The notes: generated by a model from the letters alone, not told the origin. DNA of 31,012 nt from Rikenellaceae bacterium (GCA_900767375.1 CAAFYX010000127.1:1-31012); one strand, 5' to 3'; shown: positions 14,643 through 22,633, numbered from the stretch's first letter. Program-made: numbers and translations.

Positions 14643-16142
14643 ATGAAAAGGACCGTATTTTTTTTATTTCTGATATTTCTCTCCAGCGGGATTTCCGCTC
14701 AGAATCCCGTCCAGAAGTATGTGGAGCAGCTGAAAACTACCGATGAGCTCAAGGAAGCCGTCTGGGGCATCCGGGCCGTGAGGGTGTCGGGTGAGGTGAT
14801 AGCGGACTGGAACTCCTCACGGAGGATGATTCCGGCTTCCAACCTCAAGCTCCTCACCACCGGCATAGCGTTGAACGAGCTGGGCTCCTCCCACCGTTTC
14901 AAGACGAGGCTCGCATACAGCGGAACGATAGAGGACGGCACTCTGAAGGGCGACCTCTACATAGTCGGCGGCGGCGATCCCACCATCGGCGGCCGCGACG
15001 GCATCAGCACCCCTCTCCAGACCACTTTCTCCCAGTGGGCGAAACTCCTCCGCTCCGCCGGCATCACCTCCATCGAGGGGCGCATAATCGGCGACGGCCG
15101 CTGGCTTGACTGTGAGATGCAGAACCCGTCCTGGCAGATGGAGGATGCTGCGACGGGAGACGGAACCGTGATGACCGGCCTCAGCTTCGCCGAAGGGCTG
15201 CAGTACTTCACCCTTACCCCGGGTGCAAAACCGGGCGCCCCCGTCAAGGTCGAGGTCAGCTACCCCGAGACCCCGTGGATGATCTGGAGCCACAGCTGCA
15301 CCACAGGCACGGCCGGAAGCAAGGAGAATCTCCTCTACACCAGCACCCCTCTGGCCCCTTTGGCCGGGCTGTCCGGGTCGATGCCCGCAGGCTCCCGCCC
15401 GAAGCGCCAGTCCTTTGCGAACAACTTCGGCGCGATGACCTGCGCCTTCTACTTCTATAGATATCTGGAATCCTCCGGATTCAATGTCTCCGAAGGCCCC
15501 GCCGACATCGATCCGTTCGGCAACGTCCGTGACTTCAGCGATGAGTCCGGCGCTGCCGCCGTGGCCCAGGCAAAGCTCAGCTTCATCGGCGAAACGCTCT
15601 CTCCGACTGTTTCCGACATAGTCAGGATGGCCAATGTCCACAGCGACAACTACTACGCGGAGACCCTCCTGCGCGTCCTCGCCAAGGAGCGCACCGGCTC
15701 GGCCTGCAAGGACTCCTGCACTGCCGTGATGCTCCGCGCGTTCAAGGCGATGAAGGTCACCGGAGCGGAAAGGATGCAGTTCGACGACGGCTGCGGCCTC
15801 TCGCGCAAGAACTACGTCACCCCGGACTTCTTCGTCCGTTTCCTTATGGCCATGCGCTCGTCCGCCCAGTCCGCCTCCTTCGAGAAATCGATCCCGCAGG
15901 CGGGGACAGGAACCCTTTCCACCCGTCTGCAGCGCGAGAGCGAAGAAACCCGCGCCAGGGTGCATATGAAGAGCGGCTCGATGAATGGAGTGCGCTGCTT
16001 CAGCGGCTATATCCTTCCGCGCAGCGGGCGCCCGGAAGACGTCATCGTCTTCTCCTTCATGACGAACAACACCATCGCCGCGTCTTCGCGGATGAACTTC
16101 ATAATCGACAGAATAGCCGGCCTTCTGGCCAATGAGAACTAG
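14643..16142 (+). CDS. dacB: D-alanyl-D-alanine carboxypeptidase/endopeptidase, PBP4 family
   Basis: The 499-residue product is a peptidase S13 (PBP4) enzyme that trims peptidoglycan peptides in the periplasm. The ATG at 14643 is chosen because it gives a signal peptide (MKRTVFFLFLIFLSSGISAQ) and follows a promoter box; the frame is open further upstream only as antisense of galE. Catalytic motifs are all present: SxxK as S66-N-L-K69, SxN as S334-D-N336 in HSDNYYAETLL, and KSG as K443-S-G445 in HMKSGSMNGV. Residues 381-388 read DDGCGLSR where DGSGLSR is usual, a conservative Ser-to-Cys change. radA follows after 2 bases. Confidence 0.93.
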   Translation: MKRTVFFLFLIFLSSGISAQNPVQKYVEQLKTTDELKEAVWGIRAVRVSGEVIADWNSSRRMIPASNLKLLTTGIALNELGSSHRFKTRLAYSGTIEDGTLKGDLYIVGGGDPTIGGRDGISTPLQTTFSQWAKLLRSAGITSIEGRIIGDGRWLDCEMQNPSWQMEDAATGDGTVMTGLSFAEGLQYFTLTPGAKPGAPVKVEVSYPETPWMIWSHSCTTGTAGSKENLLYTSTPLAPLAGLSGSMPAGSRPKRQSFANNFGAMTCAFYFYRYLESSGFNVSEGPADIDPFGNVRDFSDESGAAAVAQAKLSFIGETLSPTVSDIVRMANVHSDNYYAETLLRVLAKERTGSACKDSCTAVMLRAFKAMKVTGAERMQFDDGCGLSRKNYVTPDFFVRFLMAMRSSAQSASFEKSIPQAGTGTLSTRLQRESEETRARVHMKSGSMNGVRCFSGYILPRSGRPEDVIVFSFMTNNTIAASSRMNFIIDRIAGLLANEN

Positions 16143-16144
16143 TT

Positions 16145-17503
16145 ATGGCAACGAAAGTCAAATCAGTCTGGTATTGCACTTCGTGCGGGAACGAGAGTCC
16201 GAAGTGGATGGGGCGCTGCCCCGCTTGCGGCGAGTGGAACACAATGGTGGAGGAGCCGCGCGAGAGCAGGAAGGCTTCAGCCTCCGGCGCGGCTCCTTCC
16301 GAGCGGCGCAAGCCGGTTCTGCTCAATGAGATCGCCCCGACCGGGGAGGTCAGGGTTTCATTGAACAGCGCCGAGGTGGACAGGCTGCTGGGCGGCGGTA
16401 TTGTCCCGGGCTCGCTGGTGCTGATCGGCGGCGAGCCGGGCATAGGAAAGTCCACATTGTCATTGCAGATACCCCTTCATTGTCCTCAGCTGAGGACCTT
16501 GTATGTGACGGGCGAGGAGAGCGTGAACCAGGTGAAGATGCGCGCCGACAGGCTCGGGGGCGATTCCGGTCACTGCTCGATATACAGCGAGACGCTGATG
16601 GAGAACATCCTTGCCGAGGCGAGGGCTATGCTGCCCGACTTGATGGTGGTGGATTCCGTGCAGACGATGTACACCGAGACGGTGGAGTCGGCGCCTGGTT
16701 CCGTGACCCAGATTAGGGAGGTGGCCGCGCAGCTGCTGCGTTTCGCGAAGGAGACAGGTGTGCCTGTGATTCTGATCGGACATATCACCAAGGACGGATA
16801 CATCGCCGGTCCGAAGGTGCTGGAGCATATCGTGGACGTGGTCCTTCAGTTCGAAGGGGAGAACCGCGGAGCCTACAGGATACTGAGGGGCATAAAGAAC
16901 CGTTTCGGCTCGACATCCGAGCTGGCAGTGTTCGAGATGACCGGCAGCGGGCTGCGTGAGGTGGCGAATCCTTCAGAGATGCTTATCCCTATGCATGAGC
17001 AGGGCCTGAGCGGGACGGCAGTCAGCGTGACGCTGGACGGCTCGCGTTCGTTCCTTTTCGAGGTGCAGGCTCTGGTGAGCTCCGCAGCCTACGGTACTCC
17101 GCAGCGTTCCGCGACGGGGTTCGACGTGCGCCGCTTGAACATGCTTCTGGCAGTGCTGGAGAAGCGTGCGGGATTCCATCTCAGCGCCAAGGATGTGTTC
17201 CTGAACATGGCCGGGGGTCTCCGCGTGAGCGACCCGGCGTGCGACCTGGCGGTGATATGCGCCGTGCTTTCGTCCAATTTCGATTTCTCCATCCCGTCCG
17301 ATGTCTGCTTCTCCGGCGAGGTGGGCCTCAGCGGTGAGATCAGGCCTGTGGCCCAGGTCGACAGACGCATAGGCGAGGCGGCGCGGCTGGGATTCAAGAA
17401 GATCTTCGTGTCGTCATTCTCTTCATTCGACCGTAAGGTTGAGGGCATCCAGGTGGTGAAGGTCGCCGACGTCCCCGCCCTCGTGAAGGCCCTGTTCAAA
17501 TAA
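16145..17503 (+). CDS. radA: DNA repair protein RadA
   Basis: RadA is a RecA-like branch-migration ATPase that helps resolve recombination intermediates. The 452-residue chain has an N-terminal zinc finger (C11, C14, C25, C28 in CTSCGNESPKWMGRCPAC), Walker A GEPGIGKST ending near residue 104, the RadA-specific KNRFGSTSELAVFEM motif near 250, and a C-terminal Lon-protease-like domain (DVFLNMAGGLRVSDPACDLA, FSGEVGLSGEIRPV). The length and domain order are standard. The gene starts 2 bases after the PBP4-type gene, so the two are one transcription unit. Downstream is gene-poor DNA with palindromic repeat copy 2. Confidence 0.97.
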   Translation: MATKVKSVWYCTSCGNESPKWMGRCPACGEWNTMVEEPRESRKASASGAAPSERRKPVLLNEIAPTGEVRVSLNSAEVDRLLGGGIVPGSLVLIGGEPGIGKSTLSLQIPLHCPQLRTLYVTGEESVNQVKMRADRLGGDSGHCSIYSETLMENILAEARAMLPDLMVVDSVQTMYTETVESAPGSVTQIREVAAQLLRFAKETGVPVILIGHITKDGYIAGPKVLEHIVDVVLQFEGENRGAYRILRGIKNRFGSTSELAVFEMTGSGLREVANPSEMLIPMHEQGLSGTAVSVTLDGSRSFLFEVQALVSSAAYGTPQRSATGFDVRRLNMLLAVLEKRAGFHLSAKDVFLNMAGGLRVSDPACDLAVICAVLSSNFDFSIPSDVCFSGEVGLSGEIRPVAQVDRRIGEAARLGFKKIFVSSFSSFDRKVEGIQVVKVADVPALVKALFK

Positions 17504-17564
17504 GCCGGGCATGCCTCTCGTGGCACCAACTTTGGTTCCTCGAATGCATATCCTCAAGAATATA

Positions 17565-17742
17565 CTGTTTTTGTCAAAGGTGTCATCAGAGTAGTTTTGC
17601 AGACGGCTGGTAATCAGATAGTTGCAAATTTGCAATGATGCTTCCGAGCCCAATTCGGCTCGGAAGCATCATCTGCCTTTTGTAACAGACTGATTGTCTG
17701 ACGATTACAATTTTAGGGTGATGACACCTTTGACAAAAACAG
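17565..17742. repeat. 178-bp palindromic element, copy 2
   Basis: The element is two 86-base arms around a 6-base centre (CAATTC, 17651-17656). The outer 24 bases are a perfect terminal inverted repeat (17565-17588 with 17719-17742; starts CTGTTTTTGTCAAAGG, ends CAG). The inner 16 bases are a perfect stem (ATGATGCTTCCGAGCC at 17635-17650 with 17657-17672). The middle of the arms pairs imperfectly. It matches 7383-7559 along its whole length, left arm with left arm and right with right. It resembles a miniature inverted-repeat element; a bidirectional terminator-like role after radA is also possible. Left flank 17504-17564 shows nothing else. Confidence 0.9.
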
Positions 17743-17999
17743 ACCTCGATAGAGGGATGTCATAGCTGTTTGCTTGCTCTTAAGAGATAGACGGTGGCCT
17801 ATGACTTGTCCGCCCGGTAGCAAATTCATTGAAATACCGTCGCATAACCCGATATATCGTACATTAAGCTGAAATGTGCACCGAACTTGCAGAAAAAATG
17901 GACAGAGAAGTTGACGCATTTTGCATTATTCTGTATTTATATGGTAGAAACAAGGCGCCGAGACAGTATTATTGTTATTTTCGTTAAAAAAACAGAATC
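17743..17999. other. AT-rich gene-poor stretch upstream of the second sigma locus
   Basis: No intact gene is seen. The minus strand carries short open frames entering the palindromic element (for example 17713-17919, ending LFLSKVSSP), which look like remnants. The plus strand ends with TATTATTG at 17967-17974, one base off the promoter box consensus, before the lipoprotein start at 18000. Base composition is visibly more AT-rich than in the neighbouring radA. Confidence 0.4.
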
Positions 18000-18530
18000 A
18001 TGAAATCGAGAATCATTATCTCCAGAGCAATCTTATTTACTCTTTCTGCGGCGGCAGCCATTGCTGCAGTCGCGTGCACTTCAATGTTTGAAGACAAGGA
18101 TTTCGGTCTTGCTTCATTCTCATTCAAAGGATGCATCAGTACTAAAGCCCCAGAAGGAGATTATTCGGTAGAAAAGTCGAAGGCTGGCACTCTGCATCTC
18201 CAGAGCAAGAATGGAAATCTGAGAATCACCCTTTCCGGGCTTGAAGACAATTGCTCAATCAAAGAGGGATTTGATTGCAGGGCCATAATGGAAGGCTCTT
18301 TCATATATGTCTATGTCACTGCAAAAGAACTGGAAATGTCAGCGAATTGCATTTGCAATGTAGGCGATATCGTAACCGAGCTCTCAGGCCTTCAAAATGA
18401 TGAGTACAAACTTATCTACAACTATAAATCAACTCATATGGACATCACACAGGAAGTCACGTTCAATTATTCTTCTGTTCTCAACAAGAAGGTTGATTTC
18501 GAACGAACGATGTATGTGGTATATAATTGA
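18000..18530 (+). CDS. Small lipoprotein of unknown function
   Basis: The 176-residue product has a signal peptide of about 25 residues ending in a lipobox, AAVAC, with the predicted lipidated Cys at 26. The mature part contains several cysteines (in FKGCIST, DNCSIKEGFDC and SANCICNVGD) and beta-rich sequence such as GSFIYVYVTAKELEM and DEYKLIYNYK, but no family I can name. Its AT-rich codon choice (many AAA, AAT and TTT codons) contrasts with radA. It precedes the sigma gene by 44 bases and may be co-transcribed with it, just as a different lipoprotein accompanies the first sigma locus. A role in envelope sensing is only a guess from position. Confidence 0.7.
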   Translation: MKSRIIISRAILFTLSAAAAIAAVACTSMFEDKDFGLASFSFKGCISTKAPEGDYSVEKSKAGTLHLQSKNGNLRITLSGLEDNCSIKEGFDCRAIMEGSFIYVYVTAKELEMSANCICNVGDIVTELSGLQNDEYKLIYNYKSTHMDITQEVTFNYSSVLNKKVDFERTMYVVYN

Positions 18531-18574
18531 TTCTGCCCGTTGTCGGCTTTTTGAAGAATAGGATATAAGAGAGA

Positions 18575-19132
18575 GTGTATCAGGGATTGGACGAACAAAG
18601 TCTGGCCCGGCTTTGCTCAGAGAAAGACAGACAGGCTCAAGAGGAACTGTATACAAGGTATGCAGCAAGGCTTTATACCCTCTGTCTCAGATACTCCGGC
18701 AGCCGGGACGAAGCCCGGGACCTGGTACACGACACTATTTTGAAGGCACTTGATAAGATTTCCTCATTCAATTACAAAGGGAACGGGTCTCTCTATGCCT
18801 GGATCAGCAGAATATCCATCAATACGGCACTTGCCGGCATAAGCAGACTCAAGATCCGCTTCGTGCCTCTGGCAAGTTCAGCGTCAGAGTCTCTGCCCGA
18901 GCCGGCAGAGGAGGAATTCAACAGCATTCCCCGGGAGAAGCTTTTGGAGTTCATTTCAAAACTGCCAGATACGCAGCGGGCCATCTTCAATATGTTCTGT
19001 ATTGACGGGTACTCCCACAAGGAGATTGCAAGGATGCTGGGCATAAGTGAAAGAGGGTCGACCAGTATGCTTGTCAAAGCCAAGGCTCAGCTCAGAAAAC
19101 AAATCAACGAATACCTGAAGAGTTCGGAATAG
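18575..19132 (+). CDS. ECF-type RNA polymerase sigma factor (second copy), GTG start
   Basis: The 185-residue product has region 2 (YTRYAARLYTLCLRYSGSRD, EARDLVHDTILKALDKIS, then YAWISRISINTALAG) and region 4 (LLEFISKLPDTQRAIFNMF, YSHKEIARMLGISERGS, MLVKAKAQLRKQI). Region 4 is clearly related to that of the sigma factor at 3722-4243 (shared pattern LP...R.IFN.FC..G.SH..IA..LGI). The start is GTG 18575, or TTG 18587; an in-frame TAA at 18566-18568 rules out anything further upstream and no early ATG exists. The anti-sigma gene follows after 1 base. Regulon unknown. Confidence 0.93.
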   Translation: MYQGLDEQSLARLCSEKDRQAQEELYTRYAARLYTLCLRYSGSRDEARDLVHDTILKALDKISSFNYKGNGSLYAWISRISINTALAGISRLKIRFVPLASSASESLPEPAEEEFNSIPREKLLEFISKLPDTQRAIFNMFCIDGYSHKEIARMLGISERGSTSMLVKAKAQLRKQINEYLKSSE

Positions 19133-19133
19133 A

Positions 19134-20264
19134 ATGAAAGAATTGGAAGATAAGATCAAGGATAGACTGGAAGGCTACGAAAGCAGGCTCCCGGAGAGTG
19201 ACCTTGCCGAGTTCAAGTCATTGCTTGACAAGGCGTCCAGCACATCAACGGGGCACAATGCCGCATACCTTGCATGGCTTTTGCCGGCAGCAACGGCTGC
19301 CGGGCTGGCCCTGTTCTTCATCCTTCGTCCTGCTCCGGGGCCGGACCCGGTTCAGGTGATTGACGGTGGTGCAATGACTGCACAGGCTGCTGACCCAATT
19401 ACTGTTGACAAAAACTATGATGCTTCCGCAGCTGAAACAAAGCCGTCAGCCGTACAAACGGTTCAGCATCTTTATAGCCGTGCAGCTAATAGAGAGAAAG
19501 TTCGGGATCGTTCAGAAACAGTAACAATAGTGGAAGAGCAGCCTGTCGAGGCTGACTCCCCTGGAGTAGAAAGCAGTGGGAACAATACCAATACCGGTTC
19601 ATCGGCCGATAATGATAGCGGCCCGTCTGCATTTGTTCCGACAGGCATAACTGAAAATAGGAAGCCCGTTGGTATGAATGTCGGAGCTGCAACAGCCGGA
19701 ATTGTGGGAGGCTCCGGTGCAATAGCGCTTGCAGGCTTGCTTCAGCCCGTCCATACCACGTCCCCTGTTGGGACTATAGATGATCCACGTATTAACGCGC
19801 CGGATGAGAAGACGGCCACCCACCGGATGCCGCTGCGGGCAGGTCTGTCGCTACGGATTCCGGTCAATGAGAGATGGTCTCTAACAACTGGGGTCGATTA
19901 CTCCTTGTATTCCTCAAAAATCGGTTACAAGCAGCAGAATGCTCATTACCTGGGAATACCTGTCCGTGCGGATTATTCCATCACCAGGAACAAATGGCTG
20001 GACGTATATGTCGGAGCCGGAGTCTCAACAGATTTCTGTGTGGCGACATCCGTGGACGGATGCAAAACAGCTAAAGACGGAATAGGAATCGCCTTGAACG
20101 GGGCTGGTGGTGTTCTGTTCAGCATTAGCGATAATTTCGGACTTTTCCTGGAGCCGACATTCTCCTGGAACATACCGTCAGACAAGCGGGTACTTGATAC
20201 CTACAAATCCGAGCATCCTTGCATGCTCTCCGTAGCGACTGGACTTAGAGTCTCCTTTCCATAA
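19134..20264 (+). CDS. Probable membrane anti-sigma factor with C-terminal beta-barrel-like domain (second copy)
   Basis: The 376-residue product repeats the plan of the protein at 4227-5372: a charged cytosolic segment (residues 1-43, KELEDKIKDRLEGYESRLP), one membrane helix (about 45-64, YLAWLLPAATAAGLALFFIL), a Ser/Thr/Asn-rich periplasmic linker with a further hydrophobic Gly/Ala stretch (AATAGIVGGSGAIALAGLL), and a beta-strand-rich end from about 224 (AGLSLRIPVNERWSLTTGVD, YLGIPVRADYSI) closing MLSVATGLRVSFP. Both copies share the GIPxxxDY/GVPLELD strand and the aromatic-rich last strand. The position 1 base after the sigma gene supports an anti-sigma role. Its last 64 bases overlap the convergent radical SAM gene. 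Confidence 0.72.
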   Translation: MKELEDKIKDRLEGYESRLPESDLAEFKSLLDKASSTSTGHNAAYLAWLLPAATAAGLALFFILRPAPGPDPVQVIDGGAMTAQAADPITVDKNYDASAAETKPSAVQTVQHLYSRAANREKVRDRSETVTIVEEQPVEADSPGVESSGNNTNTGSSADNDSGPSAFVPTGITENRKPVGMNVGAATAGIVGGSGAIALAGLLQPVHTTSPVGTIDDPRINAPDEKTATHRMPLRAGLSLRIPVNERWSLTTGVDYSLYSSKIGYKQQNAHYLGIPVRADYSITRNKWLDVYVGAGVSTDFCVATSVDGCKTAKDGIGIALNGAGGVLFSISDNFGLFLEPTFSWNIPSDKRVLDTYKSEHPCMLSVATGLRVSFP

Positions 20265-21187
20265 TCTAGCAAAGCGCCCTGGCGGGTGCCGCGCTGCTCC
20301 AGCCTTTCGTCGAGGAGGTGGAGGATCTGGAAGTTGCGTATCAGGCCCCAGCGTGTTTCTTCCACGAAGCGCGGAGGCACTTCCCCTGCGACACGCTCGA
20401 TGTAGAGGTCGGGGCGCAGGCGTTCGAGGATGTCGACGATGAGGTCAAGGTATTCGTCGAGGGTCCATTGGAGGAAGCGTTCGGGGTGCTCCTTGGCTTC
20501 GGCGGCCATCGCCGTGCCCTTGACGAGCTGCAGCTGGTGGAACTTGACGCTGTGGAGCGGGAGGGAATTGATCAGTGAGCATTGGTCCAGAAGCATTTGA
20601 CGGGTCTCGAAGGGCAGGCCGAGGATGAAGTGGGCGCAGACGTCGAAGCCGCGCGCGGCCGTCATTTCGATGGCTCTGGCAGCGCAGGCGAAGTCGTGGC
20701 CGCGGTTTATGTGCTCGAGGGTGGAGTCGTAGCAGGACTCCACCCCGTATTCTATCTGGACGATGTGGCCATTGTCCTTCAGTTCCTGGAGAAGGTCGAG
20801 CTTTTCATTGTCAATGCAGTCGGGGCGGGTGCCGACGACGATGCCGACCACGTCGGGGTGGGCGAGGGCTTCCCCGTAGACCTTCCTGAGCCGCTCAACG
20901 GGGCCGAAGGTGTTGCTGTAGGCCTGGAAGTAGGCGAGATAGTGGCTGGCGCCGCGGTAGCGGACCTTGTGGAATTCAATCCCTTCGTCCAGCTGCTCCC
21001 GGATGCTCTTCCCCGGGATGCTGTAGCCCGGGTGGAAGGCGGCGTTGTCGCAGTAGGTGCAGCCGCCGCGGCTGATGGTGCCGTCGCGGTTCGGGCAGCT
21101 GAAGCCGGCGTCGATGACGAGTTTCTGGAGACGCTCGCCGTATTTTTCGCGGAACCAGCCGACGTATGAATTGTATCTTTTTTCCAT
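20201..21187 (-). CDS. TIGR01212-family radical SAM protein (YhcC-like)
   Basis: The 328-residue protein has the cluster-binding CPNRDGTISRGGCTYC motif near residues 28-43, followed by YFQAYSNTFGPVE, GTRPDCID, QIEYGVESCYDSTLEHINRG and AHFILGLPFET, all typical of the YhcC group of radical SAM enzymes, whose substrate is not established. The ATG at 21187 is chosen (MEKRYNSYVG): the open frame continues upstream but would include the promoter box at 21199-21206. The chain is about 20 residues longer than the usual ~309, and this extra tail (ending ATESMQGCSDL) is exactly the part read antisense to the second anti-sigma gene. Confidence 0.92.
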   Translation of the reverse strand: MEKRYNSYVGWFREKYGERLQKLVIDAGFSCPNRDGTISRGGCTYCDNAAFHPGYSIPGKSIREQLDEGIEFHKVRYRGASHYLAYFQAYSNTFGPVERLRKVYGEALAHPDVVGIVVGTRPDCIDNEKLDLLQELKDNGHIVQIEYGVESCYDSTLEHINRGHDFACAARAIEMTAARGFDVCAHFILGLPFETRQMLLDQCSLINSLPLHSVKFHQLQLVKGTAMAAEAKEHPERFLQWTLDEYLDLIVDILERLRPDLYIERVAGEVPPRFVEETRWGLIRNFQILHLLDERLEQRGTRQGALLDYGKETLSPVATESMQGCSDL

Positions 21188-21198
21188 TGTCAGGAGGT

Positions 21199-21206
21199 CA
21201 AAGTTA
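21199..21206 (-). promoter_or_regulatory. -7 promoter box for the radical SAM gene
   Basis: The minus strand reads TAACTTTG, an exact TAnnTTTG match, 12 bases upstream of the chosen ATG at 21187. It supports this start over the longer open frame. It is divergent from the box at 21221-21228. Confidence 0.55.
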
Positions 21207-21220
21207 AGAATATTTTTGGC

Positions 21221-21228
21221 TATATTTG
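21221..21228 (+). promoter_or_regulatory. -7 promoter box for the NlpC/P60 gene
   Basis: TATATTTG is an exact TAnnTTTG match, 23 bases before the ATG at 21252. No -33 element is evident at 19-base spacing. Confidence 0.6.
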
Positions 21229-21251
21229 TAAAGAACCAAAACCTGTGTGTT

Positions 21252-22241
21252 ATGAAAAAGCTTTTCATTCTTCTATTGTTGGCGCTTTCAGTACTTCCGC
21301 TTGCGGCTCAGGAGCCGGAGGGGGACCAGGAGGCGCGCAGGTGGGCTGTGGTGGAGTTCTCCACGAACTTCATGAGGGAGGAACCCGACTATACCGCCGA
21401 GAACGGTGACCAGGCTCTGATGGGCACAGTCGTGGAGATAATCGGCGAGCAGGGGTACTGGCGCCATATCGTTTCGCCGGAGCCTTATACAGCCTGGGTG
21501 AACGACATGGGCCTGGTGGAGATGACCCAGGAGGAGGTGAACGATTATATCGACTGCCTCAAATATATCTGTATCACTGATTTCACGCACATCTACGCCG
21601 AGCCTTCGCTGGAGTCGGAGAGAATCAGCGATTTCGTGATGGGAGGACTGGTGCGCTCGCTGTTCAACAGCAAGGGCAAGCCTCTGAAGAGCGGAAAGTT
21701 CCTCGCGTGCATGCTTCCTTCCGGGAAGTGCGGATGGGTGCTGAAGAGCGATGTCGAGGATTTCGATACCTGGACGGCGACGCGGGCAATGACTGCAGAC
21801 GACATCATAAACACTGCTTTCAATTTTCTTGGAGTACCTTATATGTGGGGCGGCACTTCCATCAAGCACGTGGACTGCAGCGGGCTTACGAGGGCAGTGT
21901 TCTTCATGAACGGAATCCTCCTTCCGCGCAACGCTTCGCAGCAGGCGCGCGCCGGCATCCCGGTAAGGCTTGACGAGATCGAGCCGGGCGACCTTCTGTT
22001 CTTCGGCACCCCCGCTTCCGACGGGAAGCCGGAGAGGGTGTCGCACGTGGGCATCTATATGGGCGACGGTGTCTATATCCATTCGTCCCAGGTGGTGAGG
22101 ATAAGCGCGCTCGATCCGGAGGATGCGGAATACGGCGGCCGCGAGCCTCTTTCCGCCCGCCGCATCCTGGGCTATGTGGACAACGGCCACGGGGTCATCA
22201 GTGTAGCGAAGAGTCCGTATTATTTCGCTCAGCCTGAATAA
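21252..22241 (+). CDS. Secreted NlpC/P60 cysteine peptidase with SH3-like domains
   Basis: The 329-residue product should cleave peptidoglycan stem peptides in the periplasm. A signal peptide (MKKLFILLLLALSVLPLAAQ) begins at ATG 21252, just after a promoter box. Residues ~30-160 form two SH3-like domains (VVEIIGEQGYWRHIV; ACMLPSGKCGWVLKSD). The catalytic domain has C199 in HVDCSGLTRAVFF, H245 in VSHVGIYMGDG and H257 in VYIHSS, preceded by LGVPYMWGGTS. The domain order is that of Bacteroidota bacterial-SH3/NlpC hydrolases. A promoter box lies only 16 bases downstream of its stop, so the next gene is probably separately expressed. Confidence 0.93.
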   Translation: MKKLFILLLLALSVLPLAAQEPEGDQEARRWAVVEFSTNFMREEPDYTAENGDQALMGTVVEIIGEQGYWRHIVSPEPYTAWVNDMGLVEMTQEEVNDYIDCLKYICITDFTHIYAEPSLESERISDFVMGGLVRSLFNSKGKPLKSGKFLACMLPSGKCGWVLKSDVEDFDTWTATRAMTADDIINTAFNFLGVPYMWGGTSIKHVDCSGLTRAVFFMNGILLPRNASQQARAGIPVRLDEIEPGDLLFFGTPASDGKPERVSHVGIYMGDGVYIHSSQVVRISALDPEDAEYGGREPLSARRILGYVDNGHGVISVAKSPYYFAQPE

Positions 22242-22256
22242 TTCCGATATTTTTCG

Positions 22257-22264
22257 TATATTTG
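22257..22264 (+). promoter_or_regulatory. -7 promoter box for the 92-residue protein gene
   Basis: TATATTTG followed by CAGC is an exact match to the box, 28 bases before the ATG at 22293. No -33 element is clear. It gives the small gene its own transcript, closed by the terminator at 22593-22633. Confidence 0.65.
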
Positions 22265-22292
22265 CAGCACTTTTATAAACATTAGTTGAATT

Positions 22293-22571
22293 ATGAATCT
22301 TAGAGACATCAAAAAGGACATCGATTATGTTCTCAGCGCATTCGTGGATGACTGCTATTTCTTCGCTACCTATAACCCTTCTTCTTCAGACGAAGAGCTT
22401 TCAGCCCTCCTGGATGAGGCCATAGATCTTTACAATGACCTTAAGGACAAGACCAATGTAAAGGTGGAAGGAAGCAAGAAGGCCTGGTTCAATGACATCC
22501 GCAAGGAGCTGCTTGAGAAGACAGATGCTCTTTATACAAAGCTCAGCGAGGTCGTAAAGGCTTCAAAGTAG
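22293..22571 (+). CDS. Conserved small helical protein of unknown function
   Basis: The 92-residue protein is predicted to be mostly alpha-helical and acidic, without signal peptide or membrane segment (MNLRDIKKDIDYVLSAFVDD; EAIDLYNDLKDKTNV; RKELLEKTDALYTKLSEVV). Proteins of this size and pattern are widespread in Bacteroidales and, as far as I know, uncharacterised. It has its own promoter box and a strong rho-independent terminator, so it is a monocistronic unit. This arrangement suggests high or independently controlled expression; the function is unknown. Confidence 0.85.
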   Translation: MNLRDIKKDIDYVLSAFVDDCYFFATYNPSSSDEELSALLDEAIDLYNDLKDKTNVKVEGSKKAWFNDIRKELLEKTDALYTKLSEVVKASK

Positions 22572-22592
22572 TTTTTCCTTAGAAAGTCGATT

Positions 22593-22633
22593 CATCGGAC
22601 ACTGACCTCCCGGCCGGTGTCCGATGCTTTTTT
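22593..22633 (+). terminator. Rho-independent terminator after the small protein gene
   Basis: CATCGGACAC (22593-22602) pairs perfectly with GTGTCCGATG (22617-22626), a 10-bp stem with a 14-base loop, followed by C and six T (22628-22633). It lies 21 bases after the stop codon and before the next promoter. Confidence 0.92.

Noticed and set aside
17565..17742. Integron attC site or CRISPR-like repeat
   Set aside because: The element lacks attC core sites (GTTRRRY) and any cassette array; there are only two dispersed copies with no spacer pattern.
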